Source of the DNA: Rhizobium sp. CCGE531
GTDB lineage: Bacteria; Pseudomonadota; Alphaproteobacteria; Rhizobiales; Rhizobiaceae
Assembly: GCF_003627795.1 (NCBI RefSeq)
Contig: NZ_CP032684.1
Coordinates: 597,001 to 661,000, forward strand
Direction of reading: 5' to 3'
Length of the DNA stretch: 64,000 nucleotides
The position numbers and the translations under genes were made by a program. The first letter of the stretch is position 1; each line of letters opens with the position of its first letter. The notes beneath the pieces are model-generated. The model was not told the DNA's origin. It ran no database searches and saw nothing but the letters and a program-made list of their open reading frames with translations. Positions 26,257 to 35,518 of the stretch are shown here, piece by piece.

Positions 26257-27561
26257 ATGATGCAGCGCATGGCGGGTTCGCACCGATGGGGAAGGGCGCT
26301 TTTCCGAACCGCGGCCATGGTTGTGACCTTGTCTCTGGCCGCCTGTGGCCGCCCGATCGGCGTCATGCAGCCTGTTTCCGAAAACGTGCCGGGCACATCG
26401 AAGGTCGATCTCCTCGTCGCCACCACGCGCCTGCCGGACAAGGATCCGTCAATTCTTTTCTCGGGCGAACGTGGGCCAGGGCTGAAGGTGGATGCCGTCA
26501 GCGTTTCCATCCCGCCCGAGGCCAATCGCAAGGTCGGCCAGGTCCAGTGGCCGAGCCGCTTGCCCGGCAACCCCTTGAAGAATTTCGTTACCGTCGCCGT
26601 CAAGCCGCTGGCGGGCGAAACGGAGGGACGCGCCTGGGTGCATGCGGAGCTGCCGAAGGACAAGCGGGTGCTGATCTTCGTGCATGGCTTCAACAACCGC
26701 TATGAGGATGCGGTCTATCGCTTCGCGCAGATTATTCACGATTCGCATGCCGAAGTGGCGCCGATCGTGTTCACCTGGCCGTCGCGCGCCAGCATCTTCG
26801 ACTATGCCTACGACAAGGAAAGCACCAACTATTCCCGCGATTCGCTTGAAGAACTGCTGCGGCGCGTCGCGGCCGATCCCTCTGTCGGCGATATCACCGT
26901 CATGGCGCATTCGATGGGCAGCTGGCTCGCGGTCGAATCCCTCCGGCAGATGGCGATCCGTAACGGCCGCGTCGCGCCGAAGATCAAGAACGTCATTCTG
27001 GCCTCTCCCGATCTCGACGTCGATGTCTTCGGGCGGCAGTTCGCGGCACTCGGCAAGGACAAGCCGCATTTCACGCTGTTCGTTTCGCGTGACGACCGCG
27101 CGCTCTCCCTCTCAAGGCGCATTTCCGGCAATATCGACCGCCTCGGCCAGATCGATCCAGCGGCCGAACCCTATCGCAGCGAACTGGAGAAGCAGGGCAT
27201 CACCGTGCTCGATCTTACCAAGCTCAAGACCGGCGATGGCCTGAACCATGGCAAGTTCGCCGAAAGCCCGGAAGTGGTGAAGCTGATCGGGGCGCGGCTG
27301 ATCGCCGGCCAGACGATCACCGATTCCGATGTCGGTATCGGCGATGCGGTCGGCGCCGTCGCCATGGGGGCTGCGCAAACGGTCGGCAGCGTGGCGGGCG
27401 CGGCGGTCAGCGCCCCGATTGCCATCTTCGATCCGCGCACCCGTCGGAACTATGGCGAACAATGGCGCCGTGTCGGTGCTTCCGCCGGCAATACCGTCGG
27501 CTCGCTGGGCGATAGCGTCGAGACGACCGGGAGCAATGTCGGGGAAGCACTGAAGCAATAA
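26257..27561 (+). CDS. Lipoprotein alpha/beta hydrolase (DUF900 family)
   Basis: A 434-residue protein with a lipoprotein signal (VTLSLAAC, lipidated Cys near residue 29), so it is probably anchored in a membrane facing the periplasm. The DUF900 hydrolase core includes LIFVHGFNNRYEDAVYRFAQI (oxyanion region), VFTWPSRASIFDYAYDKEST, the nucleophile elbow MAHSMGSW and LASPDLDVDVF. The Gly/Ala-rich C-terminal third (about 345-430) looks membrane-associated or disordered. The start at 26257 has AAGGAAAGG upstream; longer reading into the small RNA is rejected. The substrate is unknown. Confidence 0.85.
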   Translation: MMQRMAGSHRWGRALFRTAAMVVTLSLAACGRPIGVMQPVSENVPGTSKVDLLVATTRLPDKDPSILFSGERGPGLKVDAVSVSIPPEANRKVGQVQWPSRLPGNPLKNFVTVAVKPLAGETEGRAWVHAELPKDKRVLIFVHGFNNRYEDAVYRFAQIIHDSHAEVAPIVFTWPSRASIFDYAYDKESTNYSRDSLEELLRRVAADPSVGDITVMAHSMGSWLAVESLRQMAIRNGRVAPKIKNVILASPDLDVDVFGRQFAALGKDKPHFTLFVSRDDRALSLSRRISGNIDRLGQIDPAAEPYRSELEKQGITVLDLTKLKTGDGLNHGKFAESPEVVKLIGARLIAGQTITDSDVGIGDAVGAVAMGAAQTVGSVAGAAVSAPIAIFDPRTRRNYGEQWRRVGASAGNTVGSLGDSVETTGSNVGEALKQ

Positions 27562-27796
27562 CGCTATTGTCACGCGATGCCGAAGCCCATCGCGACCCTT
27601 CAACCCGCCTGAAAACGCCATAGCCACCTTGCTCAATCTGATATATCAGAGAGTCGCATCGGTTGACGCGCGACCTACTTGTGAGTGGCTTCAGACATGG
27701 GCGGCGACAGCCCAACCGGTGGCCGATATGATGGCCGGCATAAGGTCCACGGTCGACATGGCGCCGTTCCGCATCAACCGCTACCAGGAGGAAACA

Positions 27797-28507
27797 ATGT
27801 CCGATATCGAAAAGCCCGTTGCACTGATCACCGGCGGTGGCCGCGGCATGGGTGAAGCGATCGCCCGCGAGCTTGCCGCCAATGGCTATCGCCTGGCGCT
27901 GATGTCGCCATCGGAGAGCTGCGAGACGCTGGCGGCCGAACTCGGCGGCGTCGCCTCGCGCGGCGTGGCGGAAAAGGCCGAGGATATCCAGGCGGTCTTC
28001 GATCTGGCGATGAAGAGCTATGGCCGCATCGACGCCGTGGTCAATCATACCGGCCATCCGCCGAAGGGCGATCTGCTCGATATCTCGGACGAGAGCTGGA
28101 CGCTCGGCTCCGATATGATGATCCTGTCGCTCGTGCGCATGGCGAGGCTGGTGACGCCGGTCATGCTGAAGCAGGGCAAGGGCGCCTTCGTCAACATCAC
28201 CACCTTTGCCGCCTACGAGCCGTCGCTGGTCTTCCCGGTATCCTGCACCTATCGCGCCGCGGCCGGCGCCTTCACCAAGCTCTATTCCGATCGCTATGCG
28301 GCCGACAATATCCGCATGAACTGCATCCTGCCCGGCTATATCGACAGCCTGAACCACAAGCCGGAAACCGCCGACAAAGTGCCGATGAAGCGCATCGGCC
28401 TGATGAGCGAGATCGCCAAGACGGCAGCCTTCCTGCTGTCGGATGGCGCCGGTTACATTACCGGCCAGAATATCCGCGTCGATGGCGGCATTACGCGACA
28501 CGTCTGA
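27797..28507 (+). CDS. SDR-family oxidoreductase, partner of the proline-racemase-family gene
   Basis: A 236-residue classical SDR. The cofactor motif is ITGGGRGMGEAIAREL; NHTGHP replaces the usual NNAG. The catalytic region is unusual: VNITTFAAYEPSLVFPVSCTYRAAAGAF, where Tyr is present but the residue four places later is Ala rather than the canonical Lys. The end ITGQNIRVDGG is typical. It could therefore be catalytically altered. AGGAGG precedes the ATG. The racemase-family gene starts 14 bases after its stop, so they form an operon. Confidence 0.85.
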   Translation: MSDIEKPVALITGGGRGMGEAIARELAANGYRLALMSPSESCETLAAELGGVASRGVAEKAEDIQAVFDLAMKSYGRIDAVVNHTGHPPKGDLLDISDESWTLGSDMMILSLVRMARLVTPVMLKQGKGAFVNITTFAAYEPSLVFPVSCTYRAAAGAFTKLYSDRYAADNIRMNCILPGYIDSLNHKPETADKVPMKRIGLMSEIAKTAAFLLSDGAGYITGQNIRVDGGITRHV

Positions 28508-28521
28508 TTGGAGCATATGAG

Positions 28522-29559
28522 ATGAGATGGAAGCGCACGATCCAGCTGCTGGATGTTCATTGCGAGGGAGAAATCGGCAGGGTTGCCATCGGCGGCGTGC
28601 CGAAGATCCCGGGCAACAGCATTGCCGAGCAGCTGCATTGGCTGAATACCGATCCCAAGGGCCAGGAGCTGCGCCGCTTTCTCGTGCTGGAGCCGCGCGG
28701 CGCGCCGATCGGCTCCGTCAACCTGCTGCTGCCGGCGAAGCACCCCGACGCCGATGCCGGTTTCATCATCCTGCAGCCGGATCAGGCGCATGCGAGCTCG
28801 GGTTCGAATTCCATCTGCGTGACCACGGCCCTGCTCGAATCCGGTATCGTCGAGATGAAGGAGCCGGAAACGGTGGTCACGCTCGATACGGCCGCCGGCC
28901 TTGTCCGCGCCACGGCGACCTGCCGCGACGGCCGTTGCGAGAAGGTGCGGCTGACCATGGTGCCGTCCTTCGTGCATGAGCTGGACGTCGAGCTCGACAC
29001 GCCGCAATGGGGTAAGATCAAGCTCGATCTCTGCTATGGCGGCATCTTCTATGGGCTCGTCGATGTCGGCCAGATTGGTCTGACGATCGAAAAGACCAAT
29101 GCGGCGGCCCTCGTTCAGGCCGGCATGATCATCAAGGATGCGATAAATCGGGCAATGACCGTGGTTCATCCGGAAATTCCGGCGATCTCGGGCGTCGCCT
29201 ATGTGATGTTCCGCGACATCGACGCCGATGGCGCTATTCGCACCTGCACGACCATGTGGCCCGGCCGCGCCGACCGCTCGCCCTGCGGCACGGGCAACTC
29301 CGCCAATCTGGCGACCCTGCATGCTCGCGGCAAGGCCAAGGTCGGCGATGTCTTCAAATCCCGCTCGATCATCGGTTCGGAGTTCGAGGTGGGCTTGCAG
29401 GCGGTGACCGAGGTCGCCGGCAGGCCGGCCATTATCCCGACGATCACCGGCCGCGGCTTCACCTTCGGTCTCAGCCAGGTGGCGCTCGATCCCTTCGACC
29501 CCATGGCGGAAGGCTTCGCCATGACGGATGTCTGGGGGCCTTCGGCGGGGGATATTTGA
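28522..29559 (+). CDS. Proline racemase-family protein (hydroxyproline epimerase/dehydratase-like)
   Basis: A 345-residue member of the PLP-independent proline racemase superfamily, which includes proline racemase, 4-hydroxyproline epimerase and trans-3-hydroxy-L-proline dehydratase. The second catalytic motif is intact (RSPCGTGNSAN). In the first, where racemases have Cys in MCGH, this protein has HASSGSNSICV, with Ser at the catalytic place. Family members with Ser or Thr there are not simple racemases, so a hydroxyproline epimerase or dehydratase role is more likely. The adjacent SDR gene could act in the same pathway. The start has only a weak ribosome-binding site (GGAG). Confidence 0.85.
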   Translation: MRWKRTIQLLDVHCEGEIGRVAIGGVPKIPGNSIAEQLHWLNTDPKGQELRRFLVLEPRGAPIGSVNLLLPAKHPDADAGFIILQPDQAHASSGSNSICVTTALLESGIVEMKEPETVVTLDTAAGLVRATATCRDGRCEKVRLTMVPSFVHELDVELDTPQWGKIKLDLCYGGIFYGLVDVGQIGLTIEKTNAAALVQAGMIIKDAINRAMTVVHPEIPAISGVAYVMFRDIDADGAIRTCTTMWPGRADRSPCGTGNSANLATLHARGKAKVGDVFKSRSIIGSEFEVGLQAVTEVAGRPAIIPTITGRGFTFGLSQVALDPFDPMAEGFAMTDVWGPSAGDI

Positions 29560-29596
29560 GAGAGGGCAATCGACTCCCGTCGCATGGAAAGTTTTG

Positions 29597-29770
29597 CCCC
29601 TCACCCTAACCCTCTCCCCGCATGCGGGGTGAGGGGACTAGTTCTGCATTCTCGTCTAAGTAAATTGCTGGTAGGGAGAGGCTGTGGGTGCGTCCATCCC
29701 CTTCGCCCCGCTTGCGGGGAGAGGTGGCCGCCCTTCGACAAGCTCAGGGCGCCGGATGAGGGGCCTTTTC
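29597..29770. repeat. Palindromic intergenic repeat pair
   Basis: Two related palindromic modules separate the racemase gene from the RbsD/FucU gene. The first is CCCCTCACC...CCCCGC-AT-GCGGGG-TGAGGGG (about 29597-29636). The second includes CGCCCCGCTTGCGGGG (about 29706-29721) and CGCCCTTCGACAAGCTCAGGGCG (about 29730-29752). Both look like the mosaic palindromes scattered in rhizobial genomes. No gene is present. Confidence 0.6.
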
Positions 29771-29780
29771 GGCCAACCTC

Positions 29781-30215
29781 CTACCCCTTCGGATAAATCA
29801 CACCCTTGCGCAGGATGATATTGCCATAGAGCCTTGGCTCGCTGGTCTGTATCAGCGCATGCGCCTGCTTCACCCGCTCGTAGAATTCCGCCGGCAGCAG
29901 CGGCACGACCCTGATCTCGGGCACATGCCGGGCGCAGCACTCGATCATCTCGGCGTGGACGGGATCGACGGCGTCGCGGTCCTGACGGACGGTGGCGCGG
30001 AAAATCGCCTGCGGCACGAAATCGTCGATCGGCAGCACGCTCAGCACGGCATCGAGCACGCGGATGACGCCGTGGCCGTCGAGACGGATGAGGCGGCGCC
30101 CATGCTCGAGGCCGGGATAGTTGCCGTCGACAAGAGCGATTTCGTCGCCATGGCCCATGGCGCGCAGTGTCGCCAGCAGCTCGGGGCTCAATAGCGGGTC
30201 AATGCCCTTCAGCAT
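29781..30215 (-). CDS. RbsD/FucU-family sugar mutarotase
   Basis: A 144-residue protein with the RbsD/FucU pattern: MLKGIDPLLSPELLATLRAMGHGDEIALVDGNYP at the start, including the catalytic His in the GHGD motif, and a C-terminal RLYGNIILRKGVIYPKG. Family members interconvert pyranose/furanose forms or anomers of ribose or fucose. It overlaps the end of frcR by 17 bases and is co-transcribed with it, so it probably serves the sugars imported by the divergent frcBCA system. An AGGAG precedes the ATG at 30215. Confidence 0.9.
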   Translation of the reverse strand: MLKGIDPLLSPELLATLRAMGHGDEIALVDGNYPGLEHGRRLIRLDGHGVIRVLDAVLSVLPIDDFVPQAIFRATVRQDRDAVDPVHAEMIECCARHVPEIRVVPLLPAEFYERVKQAHALIQTSEPRLYGNIILRKGVIYPKG

Positions 30216-31446
30216 GCTCAATCTCCTTGAAAAGAACGTTCTGGTCGATCAGGTAGCGCGCGAAGATCGGCAGGCTGGCGGCGCCGATGGCGCGTGCCTG
30301 TGGCCCCACGGCCCCCTCGATGATCTCGGGCATAACGACGCCTTGGAGATCGAGTTCCGCGGCCGCCCTGGTTGTCGCGCGCACCACGCGTTCCCGCACC
30401 CAATCGGGGAAGCCGCCGTCGATGACGGCGGCGCTGAAATCGATGACCGAGGCGGACGCGACGATCGCCTGCGCCAAGGCCTTGGCCGTATCCTGGATCC
30501 AGATTTCCAATGGCTCGCCGAAGTCGATCCAATTGTCTGCCGAATACCAGAGAGGTTGCGGGTCGAAGCCATGATCGCGCAAAAGGTTCTCGAGCACGAA
30601 GATCGAGGCGATTTCCAGAAGCTGGCGGTTCTCGCCATTACGGCCGCGCACGGGCAGCGGGCCGAGCGCACCGGCCGTGCCGGTCCGTCCGACGAAGGTC
30701 GACGAATTAAGGACGATGCCGCCGCCGAGGAAGGAGCCGATGAAGAAATAGACGAAATCCGGATAGCGTGGGCCGACGCCGAAGACGAGTTCGGCGCCGC
30801 AGGCACTGGTGGCGTCGTTCTGCAGCATCACGGGGTAGGGCACGCGCGAGGCGATTTCGGCCCGCAGGTCGAAGCCGCGCCAGACGTCCATGGCCCCGGG
30901 CGGCGATCCGACCTGCTCGGCCCAATTCCACAGTTCGAACGGCGCGGCGACGCCGATCCCGGCGATTTTCTGCCGCTGGTCCTCGCTGAGGCGTCCCTCC
31001 AGCTTCCATACGCCGGCCGTGACGAAGGCGAGAATGTCCTGCGGCATGGGATAGGGATAGGTTTGATGAAGCTGCATCCTGATGCCGCCGACAAAATCCA
31101 TCAGCACCAGATCGGCGCTGCGCCGGCCGATCTTCACTCCGAAGGAGAGCACCGCGTCAGGGTTGAGGCGCATGGGAATGGATGGCTGCCCGACGCGCCC
31201 GCGAACAGGTGCGTCGCGAGACAATAGGCCGTCCTTCTCCAGTTCCCGCATGATGACGGAAACGGTTTGCGCCGAAAGGCCGCTGCGCCTGGCGATATCG
31301 GCCTTCGAAAGCGCGCCGTGACGGCGCACGAGCGACAGGACGAGCCGTTCGTTATGGGCGCGCACGCCGAGCTGGTTCGCACCCCCGCTGGGGTCGAGAA
31401 TCGCTGGTGTTGTGGGTGTTTCCTCAGGGTCGTGCACGAGAGACAT
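30199..31446 (-). CDS. frcR: ROK-family repressor of the fructose transport operon
   Basis: A 415-residue ROK regulator. The N-terminal winged helix reads RRHGALSKADIARRSGLSAQTVSVIMRELEKDGLL (about 40-75), followed by a ROK sugar-binding fold. The canonical ROK zinc-binding cysteine motif is not evident, so it may sense ligand without that site. It is divergent from frcB, as frcR is in Sinorhizobium meliloti, and would repress frcBCAK until sugar is present. The ATG at 31446 has GGAGCAGG before it; an ORF extension upstream is not needed. Confidence 0.88.
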   Translation of the reverse strand: MSLVHDPEETPTTPAILDPSGGANQLGVRAHNERLVLSLVRRHGALSKADIARRSGLSAQTVSVIMRELEKDGLLSRDAPVRGRVGQPSIPMRLNPDAVLSFGVKIGRRSADLVLMDFVGGIRMQLHQTYPYPMPQDILAFVTAGVWKLEGRLSEDQRQKIAGIGVAAPFELWNWAEQVGSPPGAMDVWRGFDLRAEIASRVPYPVMLQNDATSACGAELVFGVGPRYPDFVYFFIGSFLGGGIVLNSSTFVGRTGTAGALGPLPVRGRNGENRQLLEIASIFVLENLLRDHGFDPQPLWYSADNWIDFGEPLEIWIQDTAKALAQAIVASASVIDFSAAVIDGGFPDWVRERVVRATTRAAAELDLQGVVMPEIIEGAVGPQARAIGAASLPIFARYLIDQNVLFKEIEHAEGH

Positions 31447-31500
31447 GAGCCTGCTCCTTCCATCATGGCCATGCCTTAATTTTTTCCAGAATGCCACATC

Positions 31501-31534
31501 GAATTAATAATTCAATCCGATTTATTTATTGACA
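31501..31534 (+). promoter_or_regulatory. frcB promoter region and candidate FrcR operator
   Basis: A 13-bp palindrome GAATTAATAATTC (31501-31513) lies 15 bases before a consensus -35, TTGACA (31529-31534). It is AT-rich like known ROK operators. A -10 candidate AGATAT is at 31554-31559. It sits midway between frcR and frcB. Confidence 0.5.
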
Positions 31535-31692
31535 GGTCGAAATCTTTAGGCTCAGATATGGGCGTTGAGGATGTGCATATGGCCTTGGAGGAGGTCCACC
31601 GAAAATAATCCGACAGGCATTGCGCATCTCTACGCCGGGCTCCGCTCCGTGATTGCCGGACGGTCTGGCCTTTCAAACATCGGGAGGATTGA

Positions 31693-32718
31693 ATGAAGAA
31701 ATCTGTTATTTCCGCCGCGCTCGCCGCTCTTGCGATCGGCGTTGCCTTCGCCGCACCCGCCAAGGCTGCCGGCGTATCCGCCTGCCTCATCACCAAGACC
31801 GATACCAATCCCTTCTTCGTCAAGATGAAGGAAGGCGCGACCGCCAAGGCCAAGGAACTCGGCGTGACGCTGAAGTCCTATGCCGGCAAGATCGACGGTG
31901 ACAGCGAAAGCCAGGTCGCCGCCATCGAAAGCTGCATCGCCAGCGGCGCCAAGGGTATTCTGATCACCGCTTCCGACACGAAGGGCATCGTTTCCTCGGT
32001 CAAGAAGGCACGCGATGCCGGCCTGCTGGTCATCGCGCTTGACACGCCTCTGGAACCGGCTGACGCCGCCGACGCGACCTTCGCCACCGACAACCTTCTT
32101 GCCGGCAAGCTGATCGGCGAATGGGCTAACAAGACGCTGGGCGCCAAGGCCAAGGACGCCAAGATCGGCTTCCTCGACCTGACGCCGTCGCAGCCTTCCG
32201 TCGACGTGCTGCGCGACCAGGGCTTCATGATCGGCTTCGGCATCGACCCGAAGGATCCGAACAAGATCGGCGACGAAACCGATGCGCGCATCGTCGGCCA
32301 TGATGTCACCAACGGCAACGAGGAAGGTGGCCGCAAGGCCATGGAAAACCTCCTGCAGAAGGATTCCAGCATCAACGTCATCCACACGATCAACGAACCG
32401 GCCGCTGTCGGCGCCTATCAGGCCCTGAAGGCCGTCGGTTTGGAAAAGCAGGTTCTGATCGTGTCCGTTGACGGCGGTTGCCCGGGTGTCAAGTCCGTCA
32501 AGGAAGGCGTGATCGGCGCCACGTCACAGCAGTATCCGTTGATGATGGCTGCCCTCGGCGTCGAGGCGATCAAGAAGTTCGCCGATAACGGCGAAAAGCC
32601 GAAGCCGACCGAAGGCAAGTCCTTCTTCGACACCGGCGTCTCGCTGGTGACGGACAAGCCGGTTTCCGGCCTGAAGTCGATCGACACCAAGGAAGGCACG
32701 GCAAAGTGCTGGGGCTAA
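31693..32718 (+). CDS. frcB: Fructose/ribose/mannose ABC transporter, periplasmic binding protein
   Basis: A 341-residue periplasmic sugar-binding protein of the RbsB-like type I fold. A signal peptide ends near residue 26 (PAKAAG). Landmarks are [56 protein letters not shown] and [17 protein letters not shown]. In S. meliloti FrcB delivers fructose, mannose and ribose to FrcCA. It is the first gene of frcBCAK; a 178-base gap with two hairpins separates it from frcC, which fits higher expression of the binding protein. The GGGAGG before the ATG is strong. Confidence 0.94.
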   Translation: MKKSVISAALAALAIGVAFAAPAKAAGVSACLITKTDTNPFFVKMKEGATAKAKELGVTLKSYAGKIDGDSESQVAAIESCIASGAKGILITASDTKGIVSSVKKARDAGLLVIALDTPLEPADAADATFATDNLLAGKLIGEWANKTLGAKAKDAKIGFLDLTPSQPSVDVLRDQGFMIGFGIDPKDPNKIGDETDARIVGHDVTNGNEEGGRKAMENLLQKDSSINVIHTINEPAAVGAYQALKAVGLEKQVLIVSVDGGCPGVKSVKEGVIGATSQQYPLMMAALGVEAIKKFADNGEKPKPTEGKSFFDTGVSLVTDKPVSGLKSIDTKEGTAKCWG

Positions 32719-32754
32719 GCCTCATCCTGAATTTGGCGTGATCCAATCCGAAAG

Positions 32755-32842
32755 CCGCTTCACACTTTTCGCTGAAGCGGTCCTTCGGTTCGCGATTGTG
32801 CCTTCCTGACATCAACGCCGGCCGGACCTCAGATCCGGCCGG
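32755..32842 (+). promoter_or_regulatory. Paired mRNA hairpins between frcB and frcC
   Basis: CCGCTTCA/TGAAGCGG (32755-32780) and CCGGCCGGA/TCCGGCCGG (32818-32842) form two stable stem-loops. The second is followed only by TTTC. Such structures commonly protect the binding-protein mRNA or attenuate transcription. Confidence 0.55.
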
Positions 32843-32896
32843 TTTCAACACCCGGCGGTTTCCGCGTATAATTCGGCGCGGCAGCGGAGGAATACA

Positions 32897-33961
32897 ATGA
32901 CCGGAGCACAGGAATTCGAGCGTGTTCTCGATGGCAGCGACAAGAATGTCGCCTCGTTCGAGCACCAGGATGTTTCTCTTCTCAAACGCATGCAGCATTT
33001 CTTGCATTCGACGCCGGCCGCCGTGCCGTTGATCGTATTGGTGATGGCGATCATTATCTTCGGCTTTGCCATCGGCGGGCGGTTCTTTTCCGCCTATACA
33101 TTGACGCTAATCCTGCAGCAGATCGCGATCGTCGGCATTCTCGGTGCCGCCCAGACGCTGGTCATCCTGACCGCCGGCATCGATCTGTCGATCGGCGTGA
33201 TCATGGTCATTTCCTCCGTCGTCATGGGCAACGTCGCCGTCACTTACGGCCTGCCGACGCCGGTCGCCATTATCGCCGGCATGGCCGCGGGCGGCCTCTG
33301 TGGGTTGCTCAACGGTTTCCTCGTCGCCAACATGAAGCTGCCGCCGTTCATCGTGACGCTCGGCACCTGGAATATCGTCATGGCGACGAATTTCATCTAT
33401 TCCGCCAATGAAACCATCCGCGATACCGATGTCGATGAAAAGGCGCCGCTCCTGCATCTCTTCGCGGTCAGCTTCCGGCTTGGCGGCGCGGTGCTGACCG
33501 TCGGCGTCATCGCCATGGTGCTGCTGGTGTTGGGCCTATGGTATATTCTCAATCACACGGCCTGGGGCCGGCATGTCTATGCTGTCGGCGATGATCCGGA
33601 AGCGGCGAAATTGTCGGGCATCCAGACCAAGAAGGTGCTGCTCGCCGTCTATGGTGTTTCGGGACTGATCGCGGCCTTTGCCGCCTGGGTTTCGATCGGC
33701 CGCAACGGCTCGGTCTCACCATCGTCGGCCGTGACGGACTTCAATCTTCAGGCGATTACCGCGACCGTGATCGGCGGCATCTCGCTCTTCGGCGGCCGTG
33801 GCTCGATCCTCGGCACGCTCTTCGGCGCCATGATCGTCGGCGTCGTCTCCATGGGCCTCAATATGCTCGGAGCCGATCCGCAGTGGAAGGTCCTCCTGAC
33901 GGGCGTGCTGATCATCGGCGCCGTCGCGATCGATCAATGGATCAGAAAGGTATCGGCATGA
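32897..33961 (+). CDS. frcC: Fructose ABC transporter permease
   Basis: A 354-residue inner-membrane permease of the RbsC/AraH type, with about ten membrane segments starting near residue 38. The family motifs ILTAGIDLSIGVIMVISSVV and the region VIGGISLFGGRGSILGTLFGA (coupling loop and helix 9) are clear. It forms the channel of FrcBCA. GGAGGAA precedes the ATG. Its stop overlaps frcA (ATGA). Confidence 0.94.
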   Translation: MTGAQEFERVLDGSDKNVASFEHQDVSLLKRMQHFLHSTPAAVPLIVLVMAIIIFGFAIGGRFFSAYTLTLILQQIAIVGILGAAQTLVILTAGIDLSIGVIMVISSVVMGNVAVTYGLPTPVAIIAGMAAGGLCGLLNGFLVANMKLPPFIVTLGTWNIVMATNFIYSANETIRDTDVDEKAPLLHLFAVSFRLGGAVLTVGVIAMVLLVLGLWYILNHTAWGRHVYAVGDDPEAAKLSGIQTKKVLLAVYGVSGLIAAFAAWVSIGRNGSVSPSSAVTDFNLQAITATVIGGISLFGGRGSILGTLFGAMIVGVVSMGLNMLGADPQWKVLLTGVLIIGAVAIDQWIRKVSA

Positions 33962-34746
33962 CCACGACTGGCGAACCCCTTCTCACCGCGCGTGGCCTCG
34001 TCAAGCGCTATGGACGCGTGACCGCGCTCGACAACGCCGATTTCGATCTCTATCCCGGCGAAATCCTTGCTGTTATCGGCGACAACGGCGCCGGAAAATC
34101 CTCGCTGATCAAGGCGATTTCCGGCGCGGTGACACCCGATGAAGGCGAGATCATGCTGGAAGGCAAACCTGTTCATTTCAGGTCGCCGATGGAAGCGCGC
34201 GAGGCTGGCATCGAAACGGTCTACCAGAACCTGGCGCTGTCGCCGGCGCTCTCGATCGCGGACAACATGTTCCTCGGTCGCGAGATTCGCAAGCCCGGCG
34301 TCCTCGGCTCCGTCTTCCGCATGCTCGACCGGCCGGCCATGGAAAAGCGCGCCCGCGACAAGCTCACCGAACTCGGCCTGATGACGATCCAGAACATCAA
34401 CCAGGCGGTGGAAACGCTCTCCGGCGGCCAGCGCCAGGGTGTCGCCGTGGCGCGTGCCGCCGCCTTCGGTTCCAAGGTCGTCATCATGGACGAGCCGACG
34501 GCAGCCCTCGGCGTCAAGGAAAGCCGCAAGGTTCTGGAACTCATCCTCGATGTGCGTGCGCGCGGCTTGCCGATCGTCTTGATCTCGCACAACATGCCGC
34601 ATGTCTTCGAGGTTGCGGATCGTATCCACATCCATCGCCTCGGACGACGCCTGACCGTCATCAATCCGAAGGAATACACCATGTCCGACGCCGTTGCCTT
34701 CATGACCGGCGCCAAGGCGCCGCCGGCGGAGACCGTGGCTGCATGA
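33958..34746 (+). CDS. frcA: Fructose ABC transporter ATPase
   Basis: A 262-residue ABC ATPase with one nucleotide-binding domain: Walker A GDNGAGKSS, the Q-loop VYQNLAL, signature LSGGQRQG, Walker B VVIMDEPT and the switch histidine in SHNM. Most RbsA-type proteins have two such domains; FrcA in S. meliloti is a single-domain form like this one. The start overlaps the frcC stop and its end overlaps frcK, both by ATGA. Confidence 0.94.
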   Translation: MTTTGEPLLTARGLVKRYGRVTALDNADFDLYPGEILAVIGDNGAGKSSLIKAISGAVTPDEGEIMLEGKPVHFRSPMEAREAGIETVYQNLALSPALSIADNMFLGREIRKPGVLGSVFRMLDRPAMEKRARDKLTELGLMTIQNINQAVETLSGGQRQGVAVARAAAFGSKVVIMDEPTAALGVKESRKVLELILDVRARGLPIVLISHNMPHVFEVADRIHIHRLGRRLTVINPKEYTMSDAVAFMTGAKAPPAETVAA

Positions 34747-35375
34747 GCTCATCGCTCGAGGACATTGCCGGCGAGATCATCGCGCGCGCCGGCAATGCCA
34801 GACGCTTCCTGGTGGCGATTGCCGGCCCTCCCGGCGCCGGCAAGTCGACGCTGGCCGACAATGTTGCCAAGGCTTTGAACGCCAGGGGCGAAAGCGCCGA
34901 AGTCCTGCCGATGGACGGCTTCCACATGGACAATGCCGTGCTGATCGAGAAGGGACTTCTGAAGCGAAAGGGCGTGCCGGAAAGCTTCGACGTTCGCGCC
35001 TTTCTCGATATCGTCAAGGCCGTGCGCACCGCCGATGAGGAGGTGCTGGTACCGGTTTTCGATCGCTCGCGCGAGCTTGCCATCGCCTCGGCTCGCATCG
35101 TCCCGGCCGATCACCGCTTCATTGTCGTCGAAGGAAACTACCTGCTGTTCAGCCAGGGCAAATGGGCGGAACTGGAAGGCCTGTTCGATTATTCGATCAT
35201 GCTCGCCCCACCCATGGAAGTGCTGGAAGAGCGGCTGTGGGCGCGCTGGAGGGGCTACGATCTCGACGAAGAGGCGGCCAGCGCCAAGGTTTACGGCAAC
35301 GATCTGCCCAACGGCCGGCTGATTCTGGAAAACCGCCGCCGCGCCGACGTTACCATCGATATCGTGCAGGACTGA
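34743..35375 (+). CDS. frcK: FrcK-type P-loop kinase of the fructose cassette
   Basis: A 210-residue P-loop kinase of the uridine kinase/pantothenate kinase type. Walker A is GPPGAGKST (about 24-32), an acceptor motif is PMDGFHMDN (about 57-65), and VVEGNYLLF and an RRADVTIDIV end follow. In S. meliloti frcK is the last gene of the frc operon; its substrate is not settled. It is translationally coupled to frcA. A nucleoside or sugar kinase role is only inferred. Confidence 0.88.
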   Translation: MSSSLEDIAGEIIARAGNARRFLVAIAGPPGAGKSTLADNVAKALNARGESAEVLPMDGFHMDNAVLIEKGLLKRKGVPESFDVRAFLDIVKAVRTADEEVLVPVFDRSRELAIASARIVPADHRFIVVEGNYLLFSQGKWAELEGLFDYSIMLAPPMEVLEERLWARWRGYDLDEEAASAKVYGNDLPNGRLILENRRRADVTIDIVQD

Positions 35376-35518
35376 ACTTCGCCATCATTTAACCGCGGTC
35401 GCGGATTGTTTTGCGATGGCGGTTGGTGCTATCGAAGCGCAATATCGAAAAGCACGATCCCGAAAAGGCCGAGGCAGCGTTCGGGCAGGATCGCGCTCAC
35501 ATTCCAGAGGTCGCGCCC

